DNA of 40,004 nt from Hyphomicrobiales bacterium (GTDB lineage: Bacteria > Pseudomonadota > Alphaproteobacteria > Rhizobiales > Xanthobacteraceae). Both the position numbers and the translations under genes were made by a program. This document shows positions 18,840-26,214 of this stretch, in pieces. The stretch spans positions 1 to 40,004 of the forward strand of contig JAFKKP010000310.1 of assembly GCA_017305515.1 (NCBI GenBank). Reading direction: 5' to 3'. Numbering within the stretch: the first letter of the stretch is position 1; every line of letters begins with the position of its first letter. Below the pieces are notes generated by a model, which worked only from the letters and a program-made list of their open reading frames with translations, had not been told where the DNA came from and did not search any database.

Positions 18840-19650
18840 TGAGTTTGCGGAAGTTCTGAAAACGCAGGCACACACGCTCGGAACTCACGGTCTCACTGAA
18901 GAAGAATTTTATAACAGCGGTCTGTTGGCTGGAGCGATCCAACGTATTCGCGGCCAATATTCAGCGTCGATGTTCGATAAGCGCGATTTCGTCAATCGCG
19001 TTTTGTACCACATGCAAGACGCTGGCTACATCAAGGAATTTGAATCGGCTGGCAGCAAGAACCGCCATGACTATTCCGTCGTGATGGCGAACGGTCGCAT
19101 CGCAGTTATCGAACTGAAAGGCTGCATGGACGGAAACAACACGATCATTTTTGAGCGACCGCCTCACGCTCAAGAATTTATCATCTGGAGTGTGTGCATC
19201 AGTGAAAGTTCCGATCCACGGTTAAATGCATGGTCAGGGATTCACACGCGGTTAGGCGTGCAGATGATCGACAAGGACGCTCAAGTTGACGGCCTGATTG
19301 TCTGGGACTGGTTGTGCGGCACGCCCGCGCGACCTTGCCCTAAGCTGGCGCGGTTGCCGGGGCAGCGCCTAACCACTGTGGGTCAATACAAACTGACGCC
19401 ACCATGCATCTACATGTTTCCGAGAACGATACCGAGTGTCAGAAACAATCCCAATCCAGAGCCGCACCGGCTAGAGGACGTGTCATTTCTGGCAGCAGTC
19501 AACGAGTGCTTCGGCGGCTATTTCGACGAGATCAACAAAGTGCGCTTTATGGTTGGCCACAAAGGCACGGATACCGTGCGGACTACGTCCATTGAGCGGA
19601 ACGGCCAAATCCAAGTGGAATCAAAGGCCACGCCGATCCGTCGCAAGTAA
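18766..19650 (+). CDS. Probable type II restriction endonuclease, PD-(D/E)XK fold
   Basis: A 294-residue protein with a plausible nuclease core: Asp102 in RHDYSVVMANG, then Glu116 and Lys118 in IAVIELKG, the D-x13-E-x-K layout of PD-(D/E)XK enzymes. Its place directly after a cytosine methyltransferase, within a compact transposon, makes a cognate restriction enzyme the best reading. I recognise no specific family or site. The start ATG 18766 lies 74 bases inside the methyltransferase gene, in another frame, with only a weak ribosome site, which may keep nuclease levels below methylase levels. The stop codon touches the right inverted repeat. Confidence 0.68.
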   Translation: MAKLPPPKPPSIPCERRPALKEQIDEFAEVLKTQAHTLGTHGLTEEEFYNSGLLAGAIQRIRGQYSASMFDKRDFVNRVLYHMQDAGYIKEFESAGSKNRHDYSVVMANGRIAVIELKGCMDGNNTIIFERPPHAQEFIIWSVCISESSDPRLNAWSGIHTRLGVQMIDKDAQVDGLIVWDWLCGTPARPCPKLARLPGQRLTTVGQYKLTPPCIYMFPRTIPSVRNNPNPEPHRLEDVSFLAAVNECFGGYFDEINKVRFMVGHKGTDTVRTTSIERNGQIQVESKATPIRRK

Positions 19651-19672
19651 GGGACTCAAGTATATAAATCCC
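19651..19672 (-). repeat. Right terminal inverted repeat of the transposon
   Basis: Reads GGGACTCAAGTATATAAATC plus CC on the plus strand. It supplies the last codons (Leu-Tyr-Thr, stop) of the truncated terminase N-terminal part. Confidence 0.92.
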
Positions 19673-19680
19673 TAATTTTG
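19673..19680. repeat. 8-bp target-site duplication, right copy
   Basis: TAATTTTG, identical to 16555-16562. On the minus strand it encodes the end of the KI pair where the terminase is broken. Confidence 0.9.
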
Positions 19681-20762
19681 TACCGGCGCAGCAGATCGCA
19701 GAACTCTGCAATCGCAGCTGTTGGACTGAATGGAGGTCTGATTTCGCGGACCGCATCAATCACAGCCATTTCGTTTTCGTGATGTGCAATCGCGAGGGTC
19801 ATTGCATCTTGACCTGACCCTCCGGCGGGATCGGTGAATGCAAAATAGTCGAATTTGGACGAAGGGACTCGCTCTCTTACTCCGGTGTCAACACACGCTT
19901 CAACAACTTCACGAAGAATGTAGCTCTCAATGTCGTCGCGAAACTCCCCGAGCCATTCGGCTCTCGCGCGTGCCGGATCACTTGCCATCGCTCGATCAAT
20001 TACTTTTTGATCAAGTGACGGATTGAAGTCTCGTGAACTTCCTTTCAATACAAGTAACGATGGGTCGCTGTTAGCGCCGAAGTTGCTTCGGTAAATATCC
20101 CAAAGAACGCCTGATTTACGGTATGGCGAACTCGCAATTAGGAGAGGGCCTTTAGTCGTTGCCAAACTTGGGCGGACGGCGTTGAGTATTTCAGTATCTG
20201 GATTTGCGCTTCCGCTACCGTCGTCGTTGAAGAAGGCTGTCTCATCCGCCAACACTGCAACGCACGTCACACTGCGCAACTGGCGGAAGTTTGCGGCCCT
20301 TACCTCAATATCAATTCCGTTTGAAAGCGAAATGCTGTCTGTAGTGCGCTTAACGACACACGGTTTCAACTCAACACTTTGCTCGATGATCCCGGCACAA
20401 TAATCGAGCGCTACCCGACTCTGCTTCTGATTGGGTGCAATCAGCAGGACCAACCCTCTCTCTCCATACGCCAAGACCGGACTGTGATCGCATAGGGCAG
20501 CGATGTAGACGGCAATTGTACTTAGAGCTCGCGTCTTACCCCCGCGCCGCCCAACGATGGCTGCCATCTCTTGCACGGGGCGGGTTGGGCTTTTTGGGCG
20601 GCCCGTAAGGCGCGTGAACAGCGCCAGTTCACCCCTGGAAAGTTCTTCTCCCATCGCAGCGAGCATAACGACGCGCCAGGCTGCCCAAGAGTTGCCGCGA
20701 ACGGCTCGCCCCAGGAGGCCGTCCAATTCCATGGCTTTTCGAAGTGAAATTAGCGGCTTCAT
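19673..20762 (-). pseudogene. Large terminase, N-terminal part (truncated by transposon)
   Basis: The ATP-driven DNA-packaging motor of tailed phages, here about 363 residues up to the break. It has the ATPase Walker A motif GRRGGKT (about 71-77), Walker B VLADETAFF, and the first nuclease acid in FTDPAGGSGQDAMTL. Translation now runs through the inverted repeat and stops after LYT. The second and third nuclease acids are in the detached part at 16124-16554, so packaging cleavage should be lost, even if the ATPase domain is still made. ATG 20762 shares its A with the stop of the upstream gene (TGATG), indicating coupling. Confidence 0.88.
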
Positions 20763-21211
20763 CAAGAGCACTCATCGGCATTCGGAACAGCAGGCGTTGC
20801 GGCCCCGTCACCGTTGTCCGCGTTTGTTTGGAGTTCTCCAAACGGTGCCTGCTGTCGCGGCTGCCGATTCTTTGAGATTGATTGAATGCGATCCCGAAGG
20901 CTGATCGATGCATCGTCTTTGTTGGTTGCAAGAGACTGGAGTGCACGTTGAGCCGTGTTCTCAAGTCTTGCGATGGCGTGCAGGTCAGCATCTATGCCCG
21001 CTAGAGCGCGCTCTCGAGCTGTCCGTGCGATAGTCAGTAACTCGGCAGCTCTTTCGATTTTAGCGATTTCAACAGGTGTTGCCTGACTTCCCGCTGCTTC
21101 AACCAACAAGTTCGATAGGACCCGAACGCCGCGCCAAGCGCGCGTTCGGCGATCGATTGCTTTCGCACCTTTATGTGCCTCACATGCATCCTGAAAGAGC
21201 GCCATTTCCAT
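20762..21211 (-). CDS. Terminase-associated protein, probable small-subunit role
   Basis: About 149 residues from ATG 21211; ATG 21205 and a TTG at 21229 are alternatives. The core (IDRRTRAWRGVRVLSNLLVEAAG, AKIERAAELLTIARTARERALAG, LHAIARLENTAQRALQSL) is three helices, followed by a disordered polar tail. Short helical proteins with this pattern commonly precede large terminases in alphaproteobacterial prophages, and the stop overlaps the TerL start (TGATG). A role in recognising DNA for packaging is inferred from position. About 195 bases of AT-rich sequence separate it from the next gene upstream; a weak hairpin with a T run lies there near 21340-21355. Confidence 0.6.
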   Translation of the reverse strand: MEMALFQDACEAHKGAKAIDRRTRAWRGVRVLSNLLVEAAGSQATPVEIAKIERAAELLTIARTARERALAGIDADLHAIARLENTAQRALQSLATNKDDASISLRDRIQSISKNRQPRQQAPFGELQTNADNGDGAATPAVPNADECS

Positions 21212-21424
21212 CCGATATGTTGTCGGCAACCGATGTGTTTGTTACCCGAGAAGTAACCCCGCGAATCTAATAATTCAAGAAAGCCCTTATTTTATTGGAC
21301 TAACGCGGCCTAACGTCGTGACTAAATATCACCGGGTCGTGATGATTTTTTTATTTTGAGCCGCGTTTGTGCCTGACACGGTAATCATCGCTGTTGAGTA
21401 GTTTGAGCGCGACAGCGCGATCAA

Positions 21425-22006
21425 TCAGAACGGCCAATCATCTCTCATGAAGTCAGGAACATACGTATCCGAATTTTCGTCCTGCATTTGATCTGCATAA
21501 CAGGGGGCCGTCGTGGACGGCCCCTTATCGTAGTTTGCATAATGCCCCGTCATCGACGCGGTGTTCTTTTCGCTTCGATCACGGGGTAGTTTCCTGCGAC
21601 GCGTGCGTAGGGTCGCCCCGCCGTCGTCGCGGGTACCAGGCCCCATTACGGTTGCGGGTGCATGGGCGGCAATATTTCTTGAAGGAAAGATGTAGCGCAG
21701 CGTACGCCCTTTGCGCTGGACGTGGACGCGAATGATCGCTCCACCATCAGATAGTTTCTTGAGTGCTTTCTGAATCGCTTCTGTCCCAACGCCCATATAT
21801 TCTGCAAGTGTGGGATCCGTCACCCAAGAGTAACCTGCACGAAACATTAGGCCCTCGAGCAACCAGGCAACTCTTATTACTGCTGAATGTTCGGCAAAGA
21901 AGTTGACTACCCCTAAGCGCCAAATCATCACGTTGTCAGGAAATGAAGCCATCGCTTCACTTGGAATTTCGTTTTCCAGAACGAAGAACTTTAGCTTTGA
22001 TGTCAT
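21425..22006 (-). CDS. Helix-turn-helix protein, possible replication or control protein
   Basis: A 193-residue protein. Residues about 40-100 form a winged-helix-like domain (VIRVAWLLEGLMFRAGYSWVTDPTLAEYMGVGTEAIQKALKKLSDGGAIIRVHVQRKGRTLRYIFP), as in phage and plasmid replication-control proteins. The C-terminal half is disordered and charged and ends DFMRDDWPF, similar in style to an SSB-type acidic-aromatic tip. It starts at ATG 22006. A perfect palindrome CTCGCGCGAG (22014-22023) lies just upstream and may be an operator. It could start island replication or regulate the terminase genes; the sequence does not decide. Confidence 0.65.
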   Translation of the reverse strand: MTSKLKFFVLENEIPSEAMASFPDNVMIWRLGVVNFFAEHSAVIRVAWLLEGLMFRAGYSWVTDPTLAEYMGVGTEAIQKALKKLSDGGAIIRVHVQRKGRTLRYIFPSRNIAAHAPATVMGPGTRDDGGATLRTRRRKLPRDRSEKNTASMTGHYANYDKGPSTTAPCYADQMQDENSDTYVPDFMRDDWPF

Positions 22007-22069
22007 GTGCGAACTCGCGCGAGATCGATGCGCAAGACCGCGCGAGCCGACCCATTGGTTTTGAGTTGC

Positions 22070-22279
22070 TTAGGAGGCCGAAGTGGAGGGAAACGCGCAG
22101 CGGCGTTCCCAATCCTCAAGTTCGCTCAGTTTCCAGAATCGGTTGCGACCGAAGTAGGTAGGCTTCGGAAAATTGCTTTCTGAGGCATTTATCCGACGCC
22201 AAATCCACATGTCGGAAACGCCGCCGTACCGTGCGCGCACGTCTGCCGCTCGTAAGAAACCATCAGGCGATTTGTTCAT
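22070..22279 (-). CDS. AlpA/excisionase-like DNA-binding protein
   Basis: A 69-residue protein with a MerR/AlpA-type helix-turn-helix: FLRAADVRARYGGVSDMWIWRRI, then FPKPTYFGRNRFWKLSELEDWERR. AlpA-like proteins next to P4-type integrases control integrase expression and excision. Here it lies in the integrase module, two genes after the integrase in the direction of transcription. Its length is typical. Confidence 0.82.
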   Translation of the reverse strand: MNKSPDGFLRAADVRARYGGVSDMWIWRRINASESNFPKPTYFGRNRFWKLSELEDWERRCAFPSTSAS

Positions 22280-22353
22280 TCGAAGTACCTCTCGTTGAAA
22301 CGAGAGATAGATAGATCAGATACGGAAAGAGCATTGCAGGGACAAATTCGAGT

Positions 22354-22701
22354 TCATTTGTCCTTCTTTTTCTTCCGTGAGCGAGCGATCCCTTTCTCAA
22401 GGGCCTCGGGTGATTTTTTGAACTGCGCGGCAGTTTGCTCGGTTGCTTCGATCCAGCTTCGCCCCTTGTGACGTCCGGTCTCCTTAAATCCCTGGGACAA
22501 AGCTTTCCGATGATTGTCAGCAGCCAAGCTCTCCCGCACGGTCTTTTTCGGCTTTTTTTCGCGCTTGAGGGGTTCAACCTCGAGTTCGTTAACAGCCCGA
22601 ATAAAGAGGTCACGCGTTACGGGGTCTTCAAGAACGTGACGATGCTCAGTCGCAATTACACCGAGATAACTCACATTGTGAGAATTTCGTATGCGTTCCA
22701 T
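22354..22701 (-). CDS. Small basic island protein, unknown function
   Basis: A 115-residue protein that starts three bases after the integrase stop, so it is probably translated together with it. It is strongly basic, with Lys-rich stretches (PLKREKKPKKT) and a KKKKDK C-terminus, and probably binds nucleic acid or is partly disordered. No family is recognised. Its middle contains KALSQGFKETGRHKGRSWIEATEQTAAQFKKSPEAL. Confidence 0.5.
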   Translation of the reverse strand: MERIRNSHNVSYLGVIATEHRHVLEDPVTRDLFIRAVNELEVEPLKREKKPKKTVRESLAADNHRKALSQGFKETGRHKGRSWIEATEQTAAQFKKSPEALEKGIARSRKKKKDK

Positions 22702-22704
22702 TTT

Positions 22705-23970
22705 TTAGCTCGCAATTTTTATAATTTCAGTTTCGGAGGAAAGGGTGTCGAGAAAGTCCGCCCACTGGATGAGCGCAAGGCGTTTCTCAGGAAGGAAATG
22801 GTGACGCTGGTAAACCGAAACAATACCCGCAAATGAACCAGATACGTGGTTCAATACCTTCTCAACGACCGGCAAAGGCACGCCAAGGCGCGCCATACCG
22901 GTTGCGACGGTTCGCCTAAGGTCGTGGAACACCCAGTCCTCGTTGAGATGAGCGGACGCATCAAGACGCATCTTGAAGCGCGAAAAGCCGGAAATTGGCG
23001 AGTATCCCGTTTCAGTGAAAACGTATTGTCCGTTCCTTGGAACCGACTTCAAAACCGCCAACGCTTGTGGCGACAACGGAACGATGTTTGTTCGTTTGTT
23101 TTTTGAGCGTGCGGCCGGAATGGTCCAAAGCGCAGCCTCAAGGTCCAATTCACGCCACTCCATTCGAGCGACTTCATTTCGCCGCTGACCTGTTAGCAGC
23201 AGTATCTCGAAAAAAACGGAAAAAGGATAAGCGTCTATTGCGGCACGTTGCCGAAGGACTCGAACCTCCCGATCGGAGAGGACGCGCTCTCTTGGATTTT
23301 CTTTTCCCGGCGGCTTGATCCCGAGGCATGGGGAGGTTGCAAGTTCGTCTTGTTCGACGAGCCAATTGAACATTTTTCGCACAACAGCGAGCGTTCGATT
23401 CGCCATAATCGGACGGCCGATAGAAATGGCTCGAACGAGAGTTAGTACGTCAGCCTTCGTTATTTCGCGAATACTCCGTCCTGCCCATTCAATTCCCGCG
23501 GTGCGCTTGAGTGTACGTTCAACCTCGTTGGCAGATTTTAAAAATGTTTTTGCATACTGCGAAACGAACATCTCGAGTGCGTCTTCGAAGGTGAGACCAT
23601 TGGTTTGATTTGAGGAGAGGGCGCTGCCAGGGTCGCGCCCGGACTTCGCAATATTTAAGACGTCTGTGGCCAGTTCGCGCGCGCGGTGAACCGTCATCGG
23701 ACAGCCGATTGCTGCAACTCCGAGTCTGTCTGTCCCAAGACCGGATGCCTTAAGGCGATCGATTTCTGACTTAGACAGAGCTGGCCCAAGCGTGAATTTT
23801 TTTGACACGACCTTCGCGCCTTGGCGGAGTCGGAAGCGGACAGCGAAGCTTTTGCTGCCGCTAGGCTGAACGATAAGATAGAGACCGGATTGTGCGGCAT
23901 CAGCGATTTCACGTCGTACTGCGTGCGGCTTCGCCAGCTCAATTGATTTGTCCGTTAGGCGCGAGGGCAA
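22705..23970 (-). CDS. int: P4-type tyrosine integrase
   Basis: A 421-residue site-specific recombinase that should integrate and excise the island at tRNA-Lys. The N-terminal arm-binding domain (SGLYLIVQPSGSKSFAVRFRLR) is of the DUF4102 type; a SAM-like core-binding domain follows. The catalytic domain has Arg263 in LTGQRRNEV, a Lys around 290, His349 and Arg352 in HDLRRT, His375 in LNHVSG, and the nucleophile Tyr387 in VSVYQRH. All required residues are present, so the enzyme may be active. It lies 150 bases inside the right repeat and is transcribed toward the island interior. Confidence 0.95.
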   Translation of the reverse strand: MPSRLTDKSIELAKPHAVRREIADAAQSGLYLIVQPSGSKSFAVRFRLRQGAKVVSKKFTLGPALSKSEIDRLKASGLGTDRLGVAAIGCPMTVHRARELATDVLNIAKSGRDPGSALSSNQTNGLTFEDALEMFVSQYAKTFLKSANEVERTLKRTAGIEWAGRSIREITKADVLTLVRAISIGRPIMANRTLAVVRKMFNWLVEQDELATSPCLGIKPPGKENPRERVLSDREVRVLRQRAAIDAYPFSVFFEILLLTGQRRNEVARMEWRELDLEAALWTIPAARSKNKRTNIVPLSPQALAVLKSVPRNGQYVFTETGYSPISGFSRFKMRLDASAHLNEDWVFHDLRRTVATGMARLGVPLPVVEKVLNHVSGSFAGIVSVYQRHHFLPEKRLALIQWADFLDTLSSETEIIKIAS

Positions 23971-23981
23971 TGTGACCTCCG

Positions 23982-24001
23982 GGGTAACGATGGGGGTAGC
24001 A
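23982..24001 (+). repeat. Candidate integrase arm site, right copy
   Basis: GGGTAACGATGGGGGTAGCA matches the left copy at 11351-11370 in the same direction, with one base moved between the two blocks. It lies just upstream of the integrase start and 119 bases from the right attachment repeat. Confidence 0.45.
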
Positions 24002-24080
24002 AAACGCTGTGTTTGGAAGCGTTCAACATCGTTCCCAACGTAGAAGCTCGCTCCTAATATGAAAAGAGTCTCAATAGGTT

Positions 24081-24109
24081 GAGTGTTAGCTCGCGTTTGC
24101 GAGTGTTAG
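24081..24109 (+). repeat. GAGTGTTAG direct repeat next to attR
   Basis: GAGTGTTAG occurs at 24081-24089 and 24101-24109, a spacing of 20 bases, or about two helical turns, ending 11 bases before the attachment core. This is a fitting arrangement for an excisionase or integrase site. Confidence 0.4.
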
Positions 24110-24119
24110 GTTCCAAAAC

Positions 24120-24168
24120 GACTTTTAATCATGGGGTCGAGGGTTCGAGTCCCTCCGCGCTCACCATT
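24120..24168 (+). repeat. Right attachment repeat (attR), partial tRNA-Lys copy
   Basis: A 49-base exact copy of 11245-11293 that carries the tRNA-Lys sequence from the anticodon arm to CCA. The 5' half of a tRNA is missing, so it is not a second tRNA gene. Confidence 0.95.
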
Positions 24169-24273
24169 TGCAATTGAAAACGCGGCTGACTCGCTCGCAG
24201 CAATTGCCAGCATACGCGCTTGCTCTCCCTCATAGGTTGCGCTTGGATGTTAACCGGGTCTGGGGAGGCTCCC

Positions 24274-25260
24274 ATGCGTATTTTTCTGATTTCGGCGATT
24301 GTCGTCGCAGCGTCCGGATCGTGCTTGGCTGCCGAGATCAAAACTATCGCGGGGAAAGACGGCCGATCTCTCATAACTTTATCGGGCGAGATCAACGTTG
24401 GCGACGCCGACCTTTTTAAGGCAGCAGTCAAATCCGCAAACGATGCCGGTAAATTTGTCGCAAATATTCGGCTGAACTCTATCGGCGGTAATTTAGTGGA
24501 AGGTGTCAAGCTCGCCGATACTGTCCGTTTTGGCAAAATCTCAACGAACGTTGGGAAAGACGCTACCTGCGCCTCGGCTTGTTTTTTAGTTTTTGCCGCT
24601 GGTGCCACCAAATTCGCAAATTACACGGCGCAGATCGGTGTGCACGGTGCATCGACTAGTGGCGGCGAAGAGGCCGGTGATGGCACCGTTGCAATGGCGC
24701 GAGTTGCAAAAGAACTGGGAGTACCAGCCGCGATTATCGGTCGGATGGTTGTGACACCACCAAGCGAAATGGTTTGGCTAACTCCCCAAGATTTGCAATC
24801 AATGGGTACGTCAATGCTTGGTAAGCCTGACCAGTTGGCGGCGGCGACTTCTTCTCCCTCTGCGGCACCATCGCAAACTAAACCAGGCGAACCGCTTCAA
24901 CTCGGGCGAGACGTAACAAGCCAGAATACGTCTGCATCACTTTCGCCGGAGGAAAAGTGGAAGAGGCTTGTATCGGGCGCTGTTGATTTATCTGCCCAGC
25001 AAAATGGCGGAAAAGCACGAACCGTTCGGAATTGCCAACCTGAGCTGAAACTTTGCAACACAGGCGTTTACTTCAAGTTAGATGGTAACGACGCGGTGCT
25101 CCTCAAGCGTGAGGACGTAAACGGCTACATTGTCAAAAAAGAGCTGTGTACATTCAATTCGTATGGCGACACGCGCTGGTGTTGGAACGTCGACACAGAC
25201 AAGCGGCATCGAGACATGAAAGATAGTAAAGGAGAGTGGAACAAGGTCGCTGATGACTAA
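24274..25260 (+). CDS. Periplasmic ClpP-fold protein (COG3904-like)
   Basis: A 328-residue protein starting at ATG 24274 with GGGGAGG upstream. It has a signal peptide (MRIFLISAIVVAASGSCLA). Residues about 30-190 resemble the ClpP/crotonase-type fold of the COG3904 periplasmic family: LNSIGGNLVEGVKLAD, then ATCASACFLVFAAG with candidate nucleophile Ser101, then IGVHGAS with His124. Whether it is an active peptidase is not known for the family. A Ser/Pro-rich linker leads to a C-terminal domain with several Cys (VRNCQPELKLCNTG, KELCTF, RWCWNVD). It is the first gene after the island. Confidence 0.65.
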   Translation: MRIFLISAIVVAASGSCLAAEIKTIAGKDGRSLITLSGEINVGDADLFKAAVKSANDAGKFVANIRLNSIGGNLVEGVKLADTVRFGKISTNVGKDATCASACFLVFAAGATKFANYTAQIGVHGASTSGGEEAGDGTVAMARVAKELGVPAAIIGRMVVTPPSEMVWLTPQDLQSMGTSMLGKPDQLAAATSSPSAAPSQTKPGEPLQLGRDVTSQNTSASLSPEEKWKRLVSGAVDLSAQQNGGKARTVRNCQPELKLCNTGVYFKLDGNDAVLLKREDVNGYIVKKELCTFNSYGDTRWCWNVDTDKRHRDMKDSKGEWNKVADD

Positions 25261-25272
25261 TCGGTTCTGTTA

Positions 25273-25524
25273 TCAATCAGACCGCTTGAACGCGAACGGC
25301 TTCGCTCCGCCGCGCAAGGCGCCGGCATTTTCGCGAAGTTGTTTCCGCAATTGCTTTGCCTGCAAAAGAGCTTGCTTGATGTTTTTGTCGGGCGAATCTT
25401 CGTTGAAGAAAATCACGCTTTCGCAGCTGGGACACTGGCGCGAATAACCGTCCTGCAAGCGCCGGGCCTTGTCTCGGAAGTTTGACTTGCACCGCACGCA
25501 GCGAACTTGAACCGAGTCATCCAT
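25273..25524 (-). CDS. Small zinc-ribbon protein
   Basis: An 83-residue protein with VRCVRCKSNF (Cys pair at about 9-12) and QCPSCESVIFF (about 31-34), a zinc ribbon of the MJ0042/FmdB-like kind, followed by a basic helix (IKQALLQAKQLRKQLREN). It could be a DNA- or protein-binding adaptor; nothing nearby identifies the partner. It converges with the ClpP-fold gene, 12 bases apart. Confidence 0.65.
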   Translation of the reverse strand: MDDSVQVRCVRCKSNFRDKARRLQDGYSRQCPSCESVIFFNEDSPDKNIKQALLQAKQLRKQLRENAGALRGGAKPFAFKRSD

Positions 25525-25709
25525 AGCCGCAGCCTTTCGCTGGACGAAAGTGGCAAATAAATCTTAAGGCATGTCTAAAAATGACGGCCCTTAAGACGGC
25601 TCTTCACATCGCCGCTAGTGCGATCTGCCGCGCTTTTCTGATCTGGGCCGTTGACGCTTGTTGTTGTATTCTCTCACTTCCTATTCGCATCGCCGCCACG
25701 GAGGATGCC

Positions 25710-26195
25710 ATGACCGTCCTGTTTAATCGCCGCAAAATTCTGGCCGCCGGTGGCTCGATGTTCGCAGCCGGCGCTTCGGGTCTTCTGTTGCCTGCGCGTG
25801 CGGAAGGTCTCGCGCCGACGCCGTCGATGCCGGGCGGAGCCAATAATTATCTGAAAGGCGCCGCCATCGTCGATAAGATCGGCAAGGGCGGCTTCTGGAT
25901 GTCGGGCACCGTGCGCCGCGCGGGCGACGGCGCGCCGCTCGCGGGACAACGCATCCAGATCTGGGCGCACACACCCGAAGGCCAGGAGAGCGAGCCGCAA
26001 AGTCACGGCGCAACGCTCACCGACAAGGACGGCAAATTCCGTCTTGAGATGCCGCAGATCATTCCGATCTTCGGCCAGCCGCACGGCCATCTCGCCTATG
26101 ACAGCGGCGAGTTTAAAACCGTCTTTCTGCGTCCGGTGATGTCGAGCGTGAAGGACACCAGCCTCGAAGCGCATTTCGTGCTTCAGCCCGCCTGA
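25710..26195 (+). CDS. Tat-exported intradiol-dioxygenase-fold protein
   Basis: A 161-residue protein starting at ATG 25710 with GGAGG upstream. The N-terminus has a twin-arginine signal (FNRRKILAAGGSMFAAGASGLLLPARA). The mature part, GFWMSGTVRRAGDGAPLAGQRIQIWAHTPEG through GKFRLEMP to GHLAYDSGEFKTVFLRPVM, has the beta-sandwich pattern of protocatechuate/intradiol dioxygenases but is much shorter and lacks the full Tyr/Tyr/His/His iron site, so activity is doubtful. The ferric-reductase-like membrane gene follows after 19 bases, probably in one operon. Confidence 0.7.
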   Translation: MTVLFNRRKILAAGGSMFAAGASGLLLPARAEGLAPTPSMPGGANNYLKGAAIVDKIGKGGFWMSGTVRRAGDGAPLAGQRIQIWAHTPEGQESEPQSHGATLTDKDGKFRLEMPQIIPIFGQPHGHLAYDSGEFKTVFLRPVMSSVKDTSLEAHFVLQPA

Positions 26196-26214
26196 TTCAA
26201 ACAGGACCGATGCG

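Larger units (their letters stand above)
16563..19672 (+). mobile_element. IS1595-type transposon carrying a restriction-modification system
   Basis: A complete 3110-bp element with 22-bp terminal inverted repeats (20 of 22 identical) and an 8-bp target duplication. It holds three overlapping plus-strand genes: a transposase of the IS1595 family (ISXO2-like DDE domain), a C5-cytosine methyltransferase and a PD-(D/E)XK protein whose stop codon abuts the right inverted repeat. Members of IS1595 with passenger genes are known; which passengers have been described before I cannot check here. It is inserted in the large terminase gene of the island in the opposite orientation. Confidence 0.92.
11245..24168. 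mobile_element. 12.9-kb tRNA-Lys genomic island resembling a phage satellite
   Basis: Bounded by perfect 49-bp direct repeats that overlap the 3' half of tRNA-Lys, with a tyrosine integrase next to the right repeat. Base composition is visibly less GC-rich than in the flanks. The minus-strand module runs integrase, small protein, AlpA-like regulator, helix-turn-helix protein, TerS-like protein, TerL and two unknown genes. A type IIL restriction-modification gene lies at the left on the plus strand. No capsid, portal or tail genes are seen, so it is not a complete prophage; a satellite or a strongly reduced prophage are the two readings. An IS1595-type transposon splits TerL. Confidence 0.9.

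Noticed and set aside
24030..24045. A LexA box near the integrase (GTTC then GTTC)
   Set aside because: The two GTTC are six bases apart (AACATC), not seven, so it does not fit the alphaproteobacterial operator.
24120..24168. A second tRNA-Lys
   Set aside because: Only the part from the anticodon arm to CCA is present; acceptor 5' strand and D arm are missing. It is the attachment-site duplication.
24129..24611. Minus-strand open frame ending in SAEGLEPSTP
   Set aside because: Its end is the antisense of the tRNA copy and the rest is antisense of the ClpP-fold gene; this tail is a known artefact of tRNA 3' ends.
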